34,694 bases of DNA from Pseudomonadota bacterium (GTDB taxonomy: Bacteria; Pseudomonadota; Gammaproteobacteria; Burkholderiales; Burkholderiaceae): the NCBI GenBank assembly GCA_029777935.1, contig JAKORH010000292.1, positions 1-34,694 on the forward strand, written 5' to 3'. The notes below the pieces were generated by a model. The model saw nothing but the letters and a program-made list of their open reading frames with translations, ran no database searches and had not been told where the DNA came from. A program made the translations under genes and the position numbers. This document shows positions 8,752-15,586 of the stretch, one piece after another; within the stretch, counting starts at the first letter, position 1, and each line of letters opens with the position of its first letter.

Positions 8752-8758
8752 TATGATA
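8752..8758. promoter_or_regulatory. Overlapping divergent -10 boxes of fur and bamE
   Basis: TATGATA (8752-8758) reads TATGAT on the plus strand and TATCAT on the minus strand, so one nearly symmetric hexamer can serve bamE to the right and fur to the left. Distances to the two start codons (about 24 and 15 bases) imply very short leaders. No good -35 box or full Fur box is visible around it. Confidence 0.45.
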
Positions 8759-8781
8759 GCGCCCGATCTGCGAGGACCTTC

Positions 8782-9237
8782 GTGAAGCGCGTGCTCAAAA
8801 CCATGGTCGCGGTGGCGCTGTTCGTCACGCTGCTGGCCGGCTGCGAATCGATGCGGAGCTGGACACCGACCTTCATCCAGCCGTACCGCCCCGACGTGCA
8901 GCAGGGCAACGTAGTGACGAAAGAGATGGTCGAGCAGTTGCGCCCCGGCATGACGCGCGAGCAGGTGCGCTTCCTGCTCGGCACGCCGCTGGTGGCCAGC
9001 CTGTTCCGGCAGGACCGCTGGGACTACGTGTACTTCCTCAAGCGCGGCAAGGGCACCGAGGAGCAGCACCGCAAACTGACGGTGTGGTTCAAGGACAACC
9101 GGCTCGATCACTTCACCGCCGACGAGATGCCGCCGGAATCGATGGCGGACAACCTGATCCTCGGCCGCAATCCGAAGGAAGCGCCGAAGGCGCCGCCCAA
9201 GGAACCGGCGCCGCCGATCAACCTGCCGCAGAAATGA
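8782..9237 (+). CDS. bamE: Outer-membrane assembly lipoprotein BamE (SmpA/OmlA)
   Basis: A 151-residue lipoprotein of the BAM complex that folds outer-membrane beta-barrels. The signal peptide ends in the lipobox LLAGC with Cys21 as the lipidated residue. The BamE fold shows in [37 protein letters not shown] and [12 protein letters not shown] Pro/Lys-rich tail ([14 protein letters not shown]) follows. The GTG at 8782 is preceded by GAGGA. The stop overlaps the dapB start as ATGA. BamE next to fur is the expected betaproteobacterial neighbourhood. Confidence 0.94.
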   Translation: MKRVLKTMVAVALFVTLLAGCESMRSWTPTFIQPYRPDVQQGNVVTKEMVEQLRPGMTREQVRFLLGTPLVASLFRQDRWDYVYFLKRGKGTEEQHRKLTVWFKDNRLDHFTADEMPPESMADNLILGRNPKEAPKAPPKEPAPPINLPQK

Positions 9238-10034
9238 CGCTGAAGCTCGCGATCGCCGGCGCCGGCGGCCGCATGGGCCGCATGCTGATCGAGGCCGCGC
9301 TCGGCACGGACGACGTTTCGATCGCCGCCGCGCTCGACCGCGCCGGCAGTCCGGATCTCGGCCGCGACTGCGGCGAATTCCTCGGCAAGGCCACCGGCGT
9401 GCGCGTGACCGACGATCTGGCCGCGCTCCGTGCTGCCGAAGTCCTGATCGACTTCACGCGGCCCGAGGGCACGGCCGCGCACCTGCGCGCGTGCGCGGAC
9501 GCGGGTGTGAAGATGGTGATCGGGACCACCGGCTTCGACGATGCCGGCCGCGCGGCGATCCGCGCCACCGCGGAGAAGATCGCGATCGTGTTCGCACCCA
9601 ACATGAGCGTCGGAGTCAACGCGACCTTCAGGCTGCTCGAGGTCGCGGCGAAGATCCTGGCGTCCGGCTACGACATCGAGATCATCGAGGCGCACCACCG
9701 CCACAAGGTCGACGCACCGTCGGGCACGGCGCTCGCAATGGGCGAAGTCGTGGCCAACGCGCTCGGCGGGAGGCTCGACGACGTGGCCGTGTACGCGCGC
9801 GAAGGCGTCACCGGCGAACGCAAGCCGGGAACGATCGGATTTTCGACCATTCGCGGCGGCGACATCGTCGGCGACCACACGGTGCTGTTCGCGGGCATCG
9901 GCGAGAGGATCGAGATCACCCACCGCAGCTCGAGCCGCATGACCTACGCGCACGGCGCGCTGCGCGCCGCGCGCTTCCTCGCGCTGCGGCCGCGGGGGCT
10001 GTTCGACATGCACGACGTGCTCGGCCTGAAGTAG
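9234..10034 (+). CDS. dapB: 4-hydroxy-tetrahydrodipicolinate reductase
   Basis: A 266-residue DapB of the lysine/diaminopimelate pathway, reducing hydroxy-tetrahydrodipicolinate with NAD(P)H. The nucleotide loop GAGGRMG is at 9-15, IGTTGF at 96-101, and the catalytic and substrate block HHRHK is at 154-158, followed by APSGTA (161-166). Length is normal. The ATG at 9234 overlaps the bamE stop by four bases. exbB starts 4 bases after the dapB stop, so this gene links the envelope and transport genes in one transcript. Confidence 0.96.
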   Translation: MTLKLAIAGAGGRMGRMLIEAALGTDDVSIAAALDRAGSPDLGRDCGEFLGKATGVRVTDDLAALRAAEVLIDFTRPEGTAAHLRACADAGVKMVIGTTGFDDAGRAAIRATAEKIAIVFAPNMSVGVNATFRLLEVAAKILASGYDIEIIEAHHRHKVDAPSGTALAMGEVVANALGGRLDDVAVYAREGVTGERKPGTIGFSTIRGGDIVGDHTVLFAGIGERIEITHRSSSRMTYAHGALRAARFLALRPRGLFDMHDVLGLK

Positions 10035-10038
10035 CTCG

Positions 10039-10740
10039 ATGAACGCCGGACCCGGTCTCGCGCATTTCTGGTCGCAGACCGACACCGTCATCCGGCTGAC
10101 CGCTTATCTGCTGCTGGCGATGTCGGTGGCGAGCTGGTGCGTGATCCTGTGGAAGTCCTGGGCCTGGCTGCGCACGCGGCGCGCGGCGCGCTCGCTCGAC
10201 GCATTCTGGGACGCGCGCTCGCTGGACGAGGCGATCGCGCTGCTGCAGCCCGCCGACGCGGAGGTGATCTTCGTGCCGCTGGCCGCCGCGGCCGCCAGCG
10301 CCGCCGCGGCGCCGGCGGCCGGGGAGTCGCTGTCGGCGCAGATCGACCGTTCCACCCTCATCACGCGCACGCTGCGCCAGCGCATGCACGAAGCCGCTGC
10401 CAGGCTCGAAGCGGGGCTGACGTTCCTTGCCTCGGTCGGCAGCAGCGCGCCGTTCGTGGGGCTGTTCGGCACCGTGTGGGGCATCTATCGCGCGCTGGTG
10501 AACATCGCCGAGAGCGGCAGCGTGGCGATCGACAAGGTCGCCGGCCCGGTCGGCGAGGCGCTGGTCATGACCGGGATCGGGATCGCGGTCGCGGTGCCGG
10601 CGCTGCTCGGCTACAACGCGTTCACGCGCGTCAATCGCAATCTTCTCGCGCAGCTCGACGGCTTCGCCCACGACCTGCACGCGTATCTGACGGTTGGCGG
10701 GCGGTTCGAGAGCAGCAAGGAATGGCAGGCGTGTACATGA
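10039..10740 (+). CDS. exbB: ExbB/TolQ-family proton channel subunit
   Basis: A 233-residue MotA/TolQ/ExbB protein. An N-terminal membrane segment (about 18-38) is followed by a cytoplasmic stretch. Two long helices carry the family core: TFLASVGSSAPFVGLFGTVW and then EALVMTGIGIAVAVPALLGY. With ExbD it forms the proton-driven motor that energises TonB. Its neighbours, exbD and the B12-binding protein gene, point to TonB-dependent uptake rather than to the Tol system. The stop overlaps an ATG (ATGA, 10737-10740), but exbD itself now begins 155 bases later, behind a repeat element. Confidence 0.9.
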   Translation: MNAGPGLAHFWSQTDTVIRLTAYLLLAMSVASWCVILWKSWAWLRTRRAARSLDAFWDARSLDEAIALLQPADAEVIFVPLAAAAASAAAAPAAGESLSAQIDRSTLITRTLRQRMHEAAARLEAGLTFLASVGSSAPFVGLFGTVWGIYRALVNIAESGSVAIDKVAGPVGEALVMTGIGIAVAVPALLGYNAFTRVNRNLLAQLDGFAHDLHAYLTVGGRFESSKEWQACT

Positions 10741-10893
10741 CGGCGCGCCGACCCTCACCCCAACACCTGAGGAAACTGGGCCGTTCATCCCGGAGCCGCG
10801 CGCTCGCAGGCGCGCGTCGCTGCCGCGGCGCGAAGCTCGCGCTTCGCGAAACCCCGCGTTCGCCCCTCCGGGAGAGGGACCGAGGGTGAGGGT
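10737..10893 (+). repeat. Repeat element and 50-codon linking frame between exbB and exbD
   Basis: Perfect 10-bp inverted termini (ACCCTCACCC at 10751-10760, GGGTGAGGGT at 10884-10893) bound a GC-rich element of a type common in Burkholderiales spacers. A frame opens at ATG 10737 on the exbB stop (ATGA), runs 50 codons without a stop and ends at TGA 10887-10889, five bases before exbD. The peptide (MTARRPSPQHLRKLG...) looks like repeat-derived noise. The right terminus GAGGGTGAGG also lies where the exbD ribosome-binding site should be. Confidence 0.6.
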
Positions 10894-10894
10894 G

Positions 10895-11332
10895 ATGCAG
10901 TTCGGCAGCTTCGAACGCAGCCAGTCGCCGTCGCAACCGATGGCGGAGATCAACGTCACGCCGCTGGTCGACGTGATGCTGGTACTGCTGGTGATCTTCA
11001 TCATCACCGCGCCGCTGCTGACCTATGCGCTGAAGCTCGACCTGCCGGAAGCGAAGGCCGAGCCCGCCGCATCGTCCGTCGAGCCGGTGCGGGTCGCGAT
11101 CGACGCCGGCGGCGCGCTTTTCCTCGACACGCATCCGATCGACGCCGAGACGCTGCGAGCACGTTTCATCGAAATCGCCGCGCGCAAACCGGCGCCCGAA
11201 GTGCTGCTGCGCGCGGACAAGGCGTCGCGCTTCGAGCGCGTGGCGCAGGTGATGTCGCTGGCGCAGGAGGCCGGGCTGTCGAAGCTCGGCTTTGTCACGG
11301 AGCCGCCGAAGGCGGCGGCGCCGCGGCCGTGA
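10895..11332 (+). CDS. exbD: ExbD/TolR-family motor subunit
   Basis: A 145-residue ExbD. The short cytoplasmic N-terminus ends in AEINVTPLVDVMLVLLVIFI; Asp26 in the membrane helix is the expected proton-carrying residue. The periplasmic domain (about 46-135) has the usual beta-alpha pattern, including VRVAIDAGGALFLD and LLRADKASRFERVAQVM. The ATG at 10895 is chosen because it gives the usual short N-terminus; longer upstream readings only translate the repeat. The stop overlaps the next start (GTGA, 11329-11332). Confidence 0.92.
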   Translation: MQFGSFERSQSPSQPMAEINVTPLVDVMLVLLVIFIITAPLLTYALKLDLPEAKAEPAASSVEPVRVAIDAGGALFLDTHPIDAETLRARFIEIAARKPAPEVLLRADKASRFERVAQVMSLAQEAGLSKLGFVTEPPKAAAPRP

Positions 11333-12204
11333 TCCGCGCCTGCGCGGCGCTGCTCGCGCTGCTGCTCGCAGGCGCGGGCGCGGCGCAGCCGGTGGCGGCG
11401 CTCGACGACAGCGGGCAGCGGATCGAGCTGCCGCAGCCCGCGCGGCGCATCGTCAGCCTGGCGCCGCATCTCACCGAGCAACTGTTCGCGATCGGCGCCG
11501 GCGACCGCATCGTCGCAACCACCGATTACGCCGACTACCCGCCGGCGGCGAAGCAGATTCCGCGCGTGGCGCGCGCGCACAGCGTCGACCTCGAACGCGT
11601 GGCCGCCGCGAAGCCGGACCTGATCGCGGTCTGGGGCAGCGGCTTTCCGCCGGCGATCATCGATTCGCTGCGCCGGTTGAGGGTGCCGGTGTTCATCAGC
11701 GAGCCGCGCTCGCTGGAAGACATCGCCGATTCGATCGAGCGGCTGGGCGTGCTGACCGCGAGCCCGCGCGCTGCGCAGGTCGCGGCCGAACTGCGCGCCC
11801 GCGTCGAGGCGCTGCGGGCGCGCTACGCGCAGCGCGCCCCGGTACGGGTCTTCTACCAGATCTGGGCGCAGCCGCTGATGACGCTCGCCGGCACGCACGT
11901 GATCAACGAGGCGATTCGCCTGTGCGGCGGGCGCAATGTCTTCGAAGGGCTGACCGCGATCGCGCCGCAGATCTCGGTCGAGGCCGTGATCGCCGCCGAC
12001 CCGCAGATCATCATCACTGCCGATCCCGACGCGCGCCCGAGCGGCGCGCTCGACATGTGGCGCCGCTTCGACAACGTCAGCGCGGTGCGCAACCACCTGC
12101 TCGTCACGCTCGACGCCAACAAGATCAACCGCGACGGGCCGCGCATCGTCGACGAGATCGCGGCGATGTGCGAACGGATCGACGCCGCCCGGCACACGCC
12201 ATGA
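11329..12204 (+). CDS. btuF: Cobalamin-type periplasmic binding protein (BtuF family)
   Basis: A 291-residue helical-backbone (class III) periplasmic binding protein with a signal peptide (about 1-19, LLALLLAGAGAAQP). The BtuF pattern is clear: RIVSLAPHLTEQLFAIGAGDRIVATTDYADYP, then VDLERVAAAKPDLIAVWGSG. DARPSGALDMWRRFDNVSAV and the C-terminal NRDGPRIVDEIAAMCERI follow. It would deliver vitamin B12 to BtuC/BtuD, encoded on the opposite strand from 13596 to 15586. The GTG start overlaps the exbD stop. A siderophore-binding homologue is possible, but the btuBCD operon nearby favours cobalamin. Confidence 0.86.
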   Translation: MIRACAALLALLLAGAGAAQPVAALDDSGQRIELPQPARRIVSLAPHLTEQLFAIGAGDRIVATTDYADYPPAAKQIPRVARAHSVDLERVAAAKPDLIAVWGSGFPPAIIDSLRRLRVPVFISEPRSLEDIADSIERLGVLTASPRAAQVAAELRARVEALRARYAQRAPVRVFYQIWAQPLMTLAGTHVINEAIRLCGGRNVFEGLTAIAPQISVEAVIAADPQIIITADPDARPSGALDMWRRFDNVSAVRNHLLVTLDANKINRDGPRIVDEIAAMCERIDAARHTP

Positions 12205-12641
12205 AAGAACAGCTCGACGTCATCGCCCACGTGATCCAGCTCGCGATCGCGCCGGTGTTCCTGCTGACCGGCATCGGCGCGCTGCTCGGCGTCATGATGC
12301 AGCGGGTGGCGCGCATCGTCGACCGCGCACGCAAGGTCGAAGACGAACTGCCCGGCGTGGACGACAAGCGCGCACACGCGCTGCACGAGGAACTGCGCAC
12401 GCTGTCGCGGCGGCTGCGGCTGGTCTACCGCGCGGTCACGTTGTGCGTGCTGGCGGCCCTGCTGGTGTGCGCCGTGATCGGAGGGCTGTTCGTCACCGCC
12501 TACTTCTCTTGGACGCCGGACCTGACCCGCGTCGTCGCAATCGTCTTCGCCGCCGCGCTGCTGTCGCTGATCACGGGACTGCGGTTCTTCCTGCGCGAGG
12601 TCTACATCGCGACGGCCACGCTGCGGTTCGGGTTGAAGTGA
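12201..12641 (+). CDS. DUF2721-family membrane protein
   Basis: A 146-residue integral membrane protein. The first helix region (about 8-32, HVIQLAIAPVFLLTGIGALLGVM) is followed by MQRVARIVDRAR, the characteristic arginine-rich DUF2721 segment. A charged helix and two further hydrophobic segments (about 80-101 and 108-128) follow. The function is unknown. The start overlaps the btuF stop as ATGA, and the stop overlaps the next gene as GTGA, so it is translated in the same operon. Confidence 0.85.
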   Translation: MKEQLDVIAHVIQLAIAPVFLLTGIGALLGVMMQRVARIVDRARKVEDELPGVDDKRAHALHEELRTLSRRLRLVYRAVTLCVLAALLVCAVIGGLFVTAYFSWTPDLTRVVAIVFAAALLSLITGLRFFLREVYIATATLRFGLK

Positions 12642-13258
12642 GGGCGGGTTTGTCCGCGGCCGCGACGGCGCCCGGCCTTCTCGATCGTTTCATTCCGAGC
12701 CCCGACGTCCGGGAGCGGTTCGAGACGACGATCCAGGCGCCGCCCGCCATCGTGACGCAGGTCGCCGTGGCATTCGATATGCAGTCGATTCTCGTCGTGA
12801 GGGCGATCTTCCGGCTGCGCGAACTGCTGCTGGGAGCGAAAGGCCAGCCGCCGCGCACGCCGCAGGGCATTCTCGAAGAAGCGCAGCGCCTCGGCTGGGG
12901 CATTCTGGACGAGCAGCCTAGCCGGTTCGTGATCTGCGGCGCACGCTGCCGGCCGTGGATGGCCGATGTCCGATTCACGGCGATCGCCCCGCAGGAATTT
13001 GCGTCCTATGGTGAGCCGGACCGCGTCAAGATCGCGTGGACGCTGAACGATGAGACGGTCGACGCTGCCGGAAGCGGAGACATGGCGGTGTACCGAGGCA
13101 CCTATGCCGAAGACAACGGAATCGAGATCGACCCGCGCGCGATTTCTGCGACGCCACTGGCGCGGTGGCAGCGCGTGGCGAAGACCGCCTCCTACACTTG
13201 CACCAGGCTTTCCGCATCCACGAGCCACCGCGTGAGCGCGCGCAGGTACTCGCCGTAG
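12638..13258 (+). CDS. SRPBCC-like protein, C-terminus probably frame-disrupted
   Basis: The frame begins at GTG 12638 overlapping the DUF2721 stop. It reads well until about 13060: LLDRFIPSPDVRERFETTIQ, VRAIFRLRELLLGAK, GILDEQPSRFVICGARCRPW and KIAWTLNDETVDAAG. This pattern resembles a START-like (SRPBCC, polyketide-cyclase-like) small-molecule-binding family. The last residues to 13258 no longer look like the family. The neighbouring frame from about 13060 reads ETWRCTEAPM and then SRSTRARFLRRHWRGGS, close to the arginine/tryptophan-rich tail I expect. The frame also overlaps a convergent small gene by 67 bases. A frameshift near 13060-13075 is likely. Confidence 0.6.
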   Translation: MRAGLSAAATAPGLLDRFIPSPDVRERFETTIQAPPAIVTQVAVAFDMQSILVVRAIFRLRELLLGAKGQPPRTPQGILEEAQRLGWGILDEQPSRFVICGARCRPWMADVRFTAIAPQEFASYGEPDRVKIAWTLNDETVDAAGSGDMAVYRGTYAEDNGIEIDPRAISATPLARWQRVAKTASYTCTRLSASTSHRVSARRYSP

Positions 13259-13443
13259 TCCGAGTGCGAAATCCGCTCCCGCTGCGTGTACGCGACCACG
13301 ACCTTGTTCAGCGCGCCAAGATCGTGGACCAGCGCCTGCTTGTGCCTGCTACCGCACCGGTGATCAGCCGTTCCGCAGCAGGACGACCGAATCGCCGAAA
13401 GGGCCCGGATGGCCTCGTCATGATCTGCGCGTGATGGCTTCAT
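13192..13443 (-). CDS. Small hypothetical protein
   Basis: An 83-residue frame with a decent ribosome-binding site (GGGGA, eight bases before the ATG at 13443). It has a two-cysteine segment (SSCCGTADHRCGSRHK) and a helical C-terminus (DYGEYLRALTRWLVDAESL). No family is recognised. It overlaps the tail of the convergent SRPBCC-like frame, which suggests that one of the two ends is not real. Local GC is a little lower than in the neighbours. Confidence 0.45.
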   Translation of the reverse strand: MKPSRADHDEAIRALSAIRSSCCGTADHRCGSRHKQALVHDLGALNKVVVAYTQRERISHSDYGEYLRALTRWLVDAESLVQV

Positions 13444-13595
13444 CGTCGTTTTCCCCGCCGCTGCGTCCGTTAATCGAAGTTGGCAGAGGCGATCTTGGAG
13501 ACGACAGGCCTTCACACGCAAGAGGCTTGTCGGGTATTCACGCGCTAAGTCCGGCCGGGATTCCTGCGCGGGTTCGCCGGTTGCGTTCGGCGTGA

Positions 13596-14417
13596 TCACT
13601 GAACGCGGCGCAATGCGGCGATGCGCGCGCCGCTTGACTCGTTCGGATCCGTGGCGGATCCGCTCAGGCCGACCGCGAACACCTGCGCGCCGTCCGGGGT
13701 GCACACCGTGACCACGCCGGTCTCGAACAGCGCCGACAGCCGCGGCGCAGTCAGCATCTCGGCGGCAGAACCGGCGAACCACTCGCCGCGGCCCGTCAGC
13801 AGCAGCGCGTGCGTGGCGAAGCGCGCAGCGGCGTTCATGTCGTGCAGCGAGGCTATCAGCGTGCGGCGCGGCGCTCGCCCCAGGCGATCGAGCACCAGCC
13901 CGTGATGGCGCGGGTCCTGGTGCGCGATCGGCTCGTCGAGCAGCACCAGAGCCGTATCCTGCGCCAGCGCGGTGGCGAGCGCGACGCGCTGGCGCTCGCC
14001 GCGCGACAGGCTGGTCACGTCGTGCTCGATCAGTTGCGCGCAGTCGAATTCGGCCAGCCACGCACGCGCGACCTGCGCGCCGGCGTCGTCGGCGGCGCCG
14101 AGCCGATAGCGCGCGGTCAGCACGGTGTCGAGCACGCTGGCCGAGAACGGGTCGTGCCAGCGGTCGGTGACCAGCGCGCGCTGCTCGGCCATCTGTTCGA
14201 CGCTCCAGTCGGCGAGCGCGCGGCCCGCGAGCCGGATCTCGCCGGAGACAGGCGCGCGCACACCGGCGAGCGTGGCGAGCAGCGTGGACTTGCCGGCGCC
14301 GTTCGGACCGAGCACGACCCAGCGCTGGCCCTGCTCGACGCGCAGCGTCAGCGCGCGCACCAGTTCGCGCCGGCCAGCGCGCAGGTCGACGTTGCGGCAT
14401 TCGAGGAGAGACATCAT
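13596..14417 (-). CDS. btuD: Cobalamin ABC transporter ATP-binding protein
   Basis: A 273-residue ABC ATPase that would power B12 import through BtuC. Walker A GPNGAGKS is at 37-44. The signature region reads TSLSRGERQRVALA and Walker B reads ALVLLDEP, followed by HQDPRHHG and the switch histidine in LIASLHDMNAA. The C-terminal extension is typical of FecE/BtuD-type subunits. The start is ATG 14417 or the next codon, with GAGGAG-type sequence not visible upstream. It is separated from btuC by a 158-base spacer filled with palindromes. Confidence 0.88.
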   Translation of the reverse strand: MMSLLECRNVDLRAGRRELVRALTLRVEQGQRWVVLGPNGAGKSTLLATLAGVRAPVSGEIRLAGRALADWSVEQMAEQRALVTDRWHDPFSASVLDTVLTARYRLGAADDAGAQVARAWLAEFDCAQLIEHDVTSLSRGERQRVALATALAQDTALVLLDEPIAHQDPRHHGLVLDRLGRAPRRTLIASLHDMNAAARFATHALLLTGRGEWFAGSAAEMLTAPRLSALFETGVVTVCTPDGAQVFAVGLSGSATDPNESSGARIAALRRVQ

Positions 14418-14426
14418 GGATGCCCC

Positions 14427-14579
14427 CTACGGCGCTGCGCGCCGGTCCCCCCAGGGGGGGCTTCGGGCCGCGGCTCCAAGCCGACCTGCGTCGGCTTGGA
14501 CGGCCCGAAGAATGGTCGCGTCTCGCGACCACGCGGCCTGCAAGGCCGAGCGCCTTGGGAGCGGCCCGGCGGCGCTCAT
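14427..14579 (-). repeat. Palindromic element and 50-codon linking frame between btuC and btuD
   Basis: The spacer holds nested perfect palindromes: CTTCGGGCCG (14461-14470) with CGGCCCGAAG (14501-14510), enclosing CCAAGCCGAC (14476-14485) with GTCGGCTTGG (14490-14499). A second hairpin, GGTCGCG/CGCGACC, is at 14514-14530. On the minus strand an ATG on the btuC stop (ATGA, 14579-14576) opens a frame that crosses the whole element and ends at TAG 14429-14427, nine bases before btuD. The peptide is repeat-derived in appearance. It may keep ribosomes on the mRNA through the insert. Confidence 0.6.
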
Positions 14580-15586
14580 CGGGTCCGCAGCAACCACAGG
14601 AACAGCGGCACGCCGATCATCGCGGTCAGCACACCGACGGGGATCTGCAGCGGCGCGGCGGCGGTGCGCGCGATCGTGTCGGCGACGACGACCAGCGCGC
14701 CGCCGGCGAGTGCCGCCGCGGGCAGCAGCGCGCGCTGATCATTGCCGATCAGGCGCCGCATCAGGTGCGGCGCGACGAAGCCGACGAAACCGATGGCACC
14801 GGCGAGCGTGACCGCAGCGCCGGTCGCGATCGCGGCGACCACGATCAGCGTGCGCCGCGTGCGCTCGACATCGACGCCCTGCGTGAACGCCTGCACGTCA
14901 CCGTGCAGCAGCAGGTTCAGCGACGGCGCCAGCCTTTCGGCGACGGTCAGCGCGGCCGCGAGCAGCACGAGCGCGACCGTCGCGCCGGGCAGGCTGGTCG
15001 CGCCGCCGAGATCGCCGATCAGCCAGAACACCATCGAGCGCAGACGGCCGTCGGGCGCAAGCGACAGCAGCAGGGACAGTGCCGCCGCACAGAACGCCGC
15101 GATCATCACGCCGGTCAGCAGCACGTGCGTGGCGCCGTCCTCGGCGCGCGCGGCGAGGCTTCCGGCCCGCGCGAACAGGCCGCGGCGCGCGAACACGAAC
15201 AGCAGCGCCATCGTCGCCGCGGCGCCGGCGATGCTCGCGATCTGCATGCCGAGCACTCCCGCGCCGAGCGCGAGCGCGACGATCGCGGCCACCGCCGCGC
15301 CGCCGGAGACGCCGAGCACGTACGGATCGGCGAGCGGATTGCGCAGCAGCGCCTGCAGGATCGCGCCGGAAAGCGCGAGCAGCGCGCCGGTGGCGAATGC
15401 CGACAGCGCGCGCGGCAGCCGCAGGTCGAAGACGATTTCCGCCAGCGGCGTGTCGCCGCGGCCGGCGAGCGCCGACCACAGTTCGTGCACCGGCACGCGC
15501 ACGCTGCCGATCGCCAGCGCCGCCACGATGCTCGCCACGCCCGCCGCGGCGAGCAGGATCAGCGCCGGCGCGGCGCGCCGTCTCAC
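14576..15586 (-). CDS. btuC: Cobalamin ABC transporter permease
   Basis: A 336-residue FecCD-family permease with about ten hydrophobic segments. Family landmarks are LRLPRALSAFATGALLALSG (near 55-74), ILQALLRNPLADPYVLGVSG (near 76-95), VFWLIGDLGGA and GAIGFVGFVAPHLMRRLIG, the last being the coupling region contacting the ATPase. The start is a GTG overlapping the btuB stop (GTGA). It would form the BtuC2D2 inner-membrane importer fed by BtuF. Metal-siderophore permeases look similar; the riboswitch upstream makes cobalamin the better call. Confidence 0.9.
   Translation of the reverse strand: MRRRAAPALILLAAAGVASIVAALAIGSVRVPVHELWSALAGRGDTPLAEIVFDLRLPRALSAFATGALLALSGAILQALLRNPLADPYVLGVSGGAAVAAIVALALGAGVLGMQIASIAGAAATMALLFVFARRGLFARAGSLAARAEDGATHVLLTGVMIAAFCAAALSLLLSLAPDGRLRSMVFWLIGDLGGATSLPGATVALVLLAAALTVAERLAPSLNLLLHGDVQAFTQGVDVERTRRTLIVVAAIATGAAVTLAGAIGFVGFVAPHLMRRLIGNDQRALLPAAALAGGALVVVADTIARTAAAPLQIPVGVLTAMIGVPLFLWLLRTR

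Noticed and set aside
8739..8781. Fur box controlling fur and bamE
   Set aside because: Beyond the TATGATA hexamer, too few positions match the GATAATGATAATCATTATC consensus.
10039..11332. TolQ/TolR of the Tol-Pal system
   Set aside because: No tolA, tolB or pal follows; the next gene encodes a B12-type binding protein, which favours ExbB/ExbD.
13444..13595. A tRNA or small RNA between the small hypothetical gene and btuD
   Set aside because: Only a short imperfect hairpin (13501-13530) is visible; no cloverleaf, terminator or promoter supports an RNA gene.
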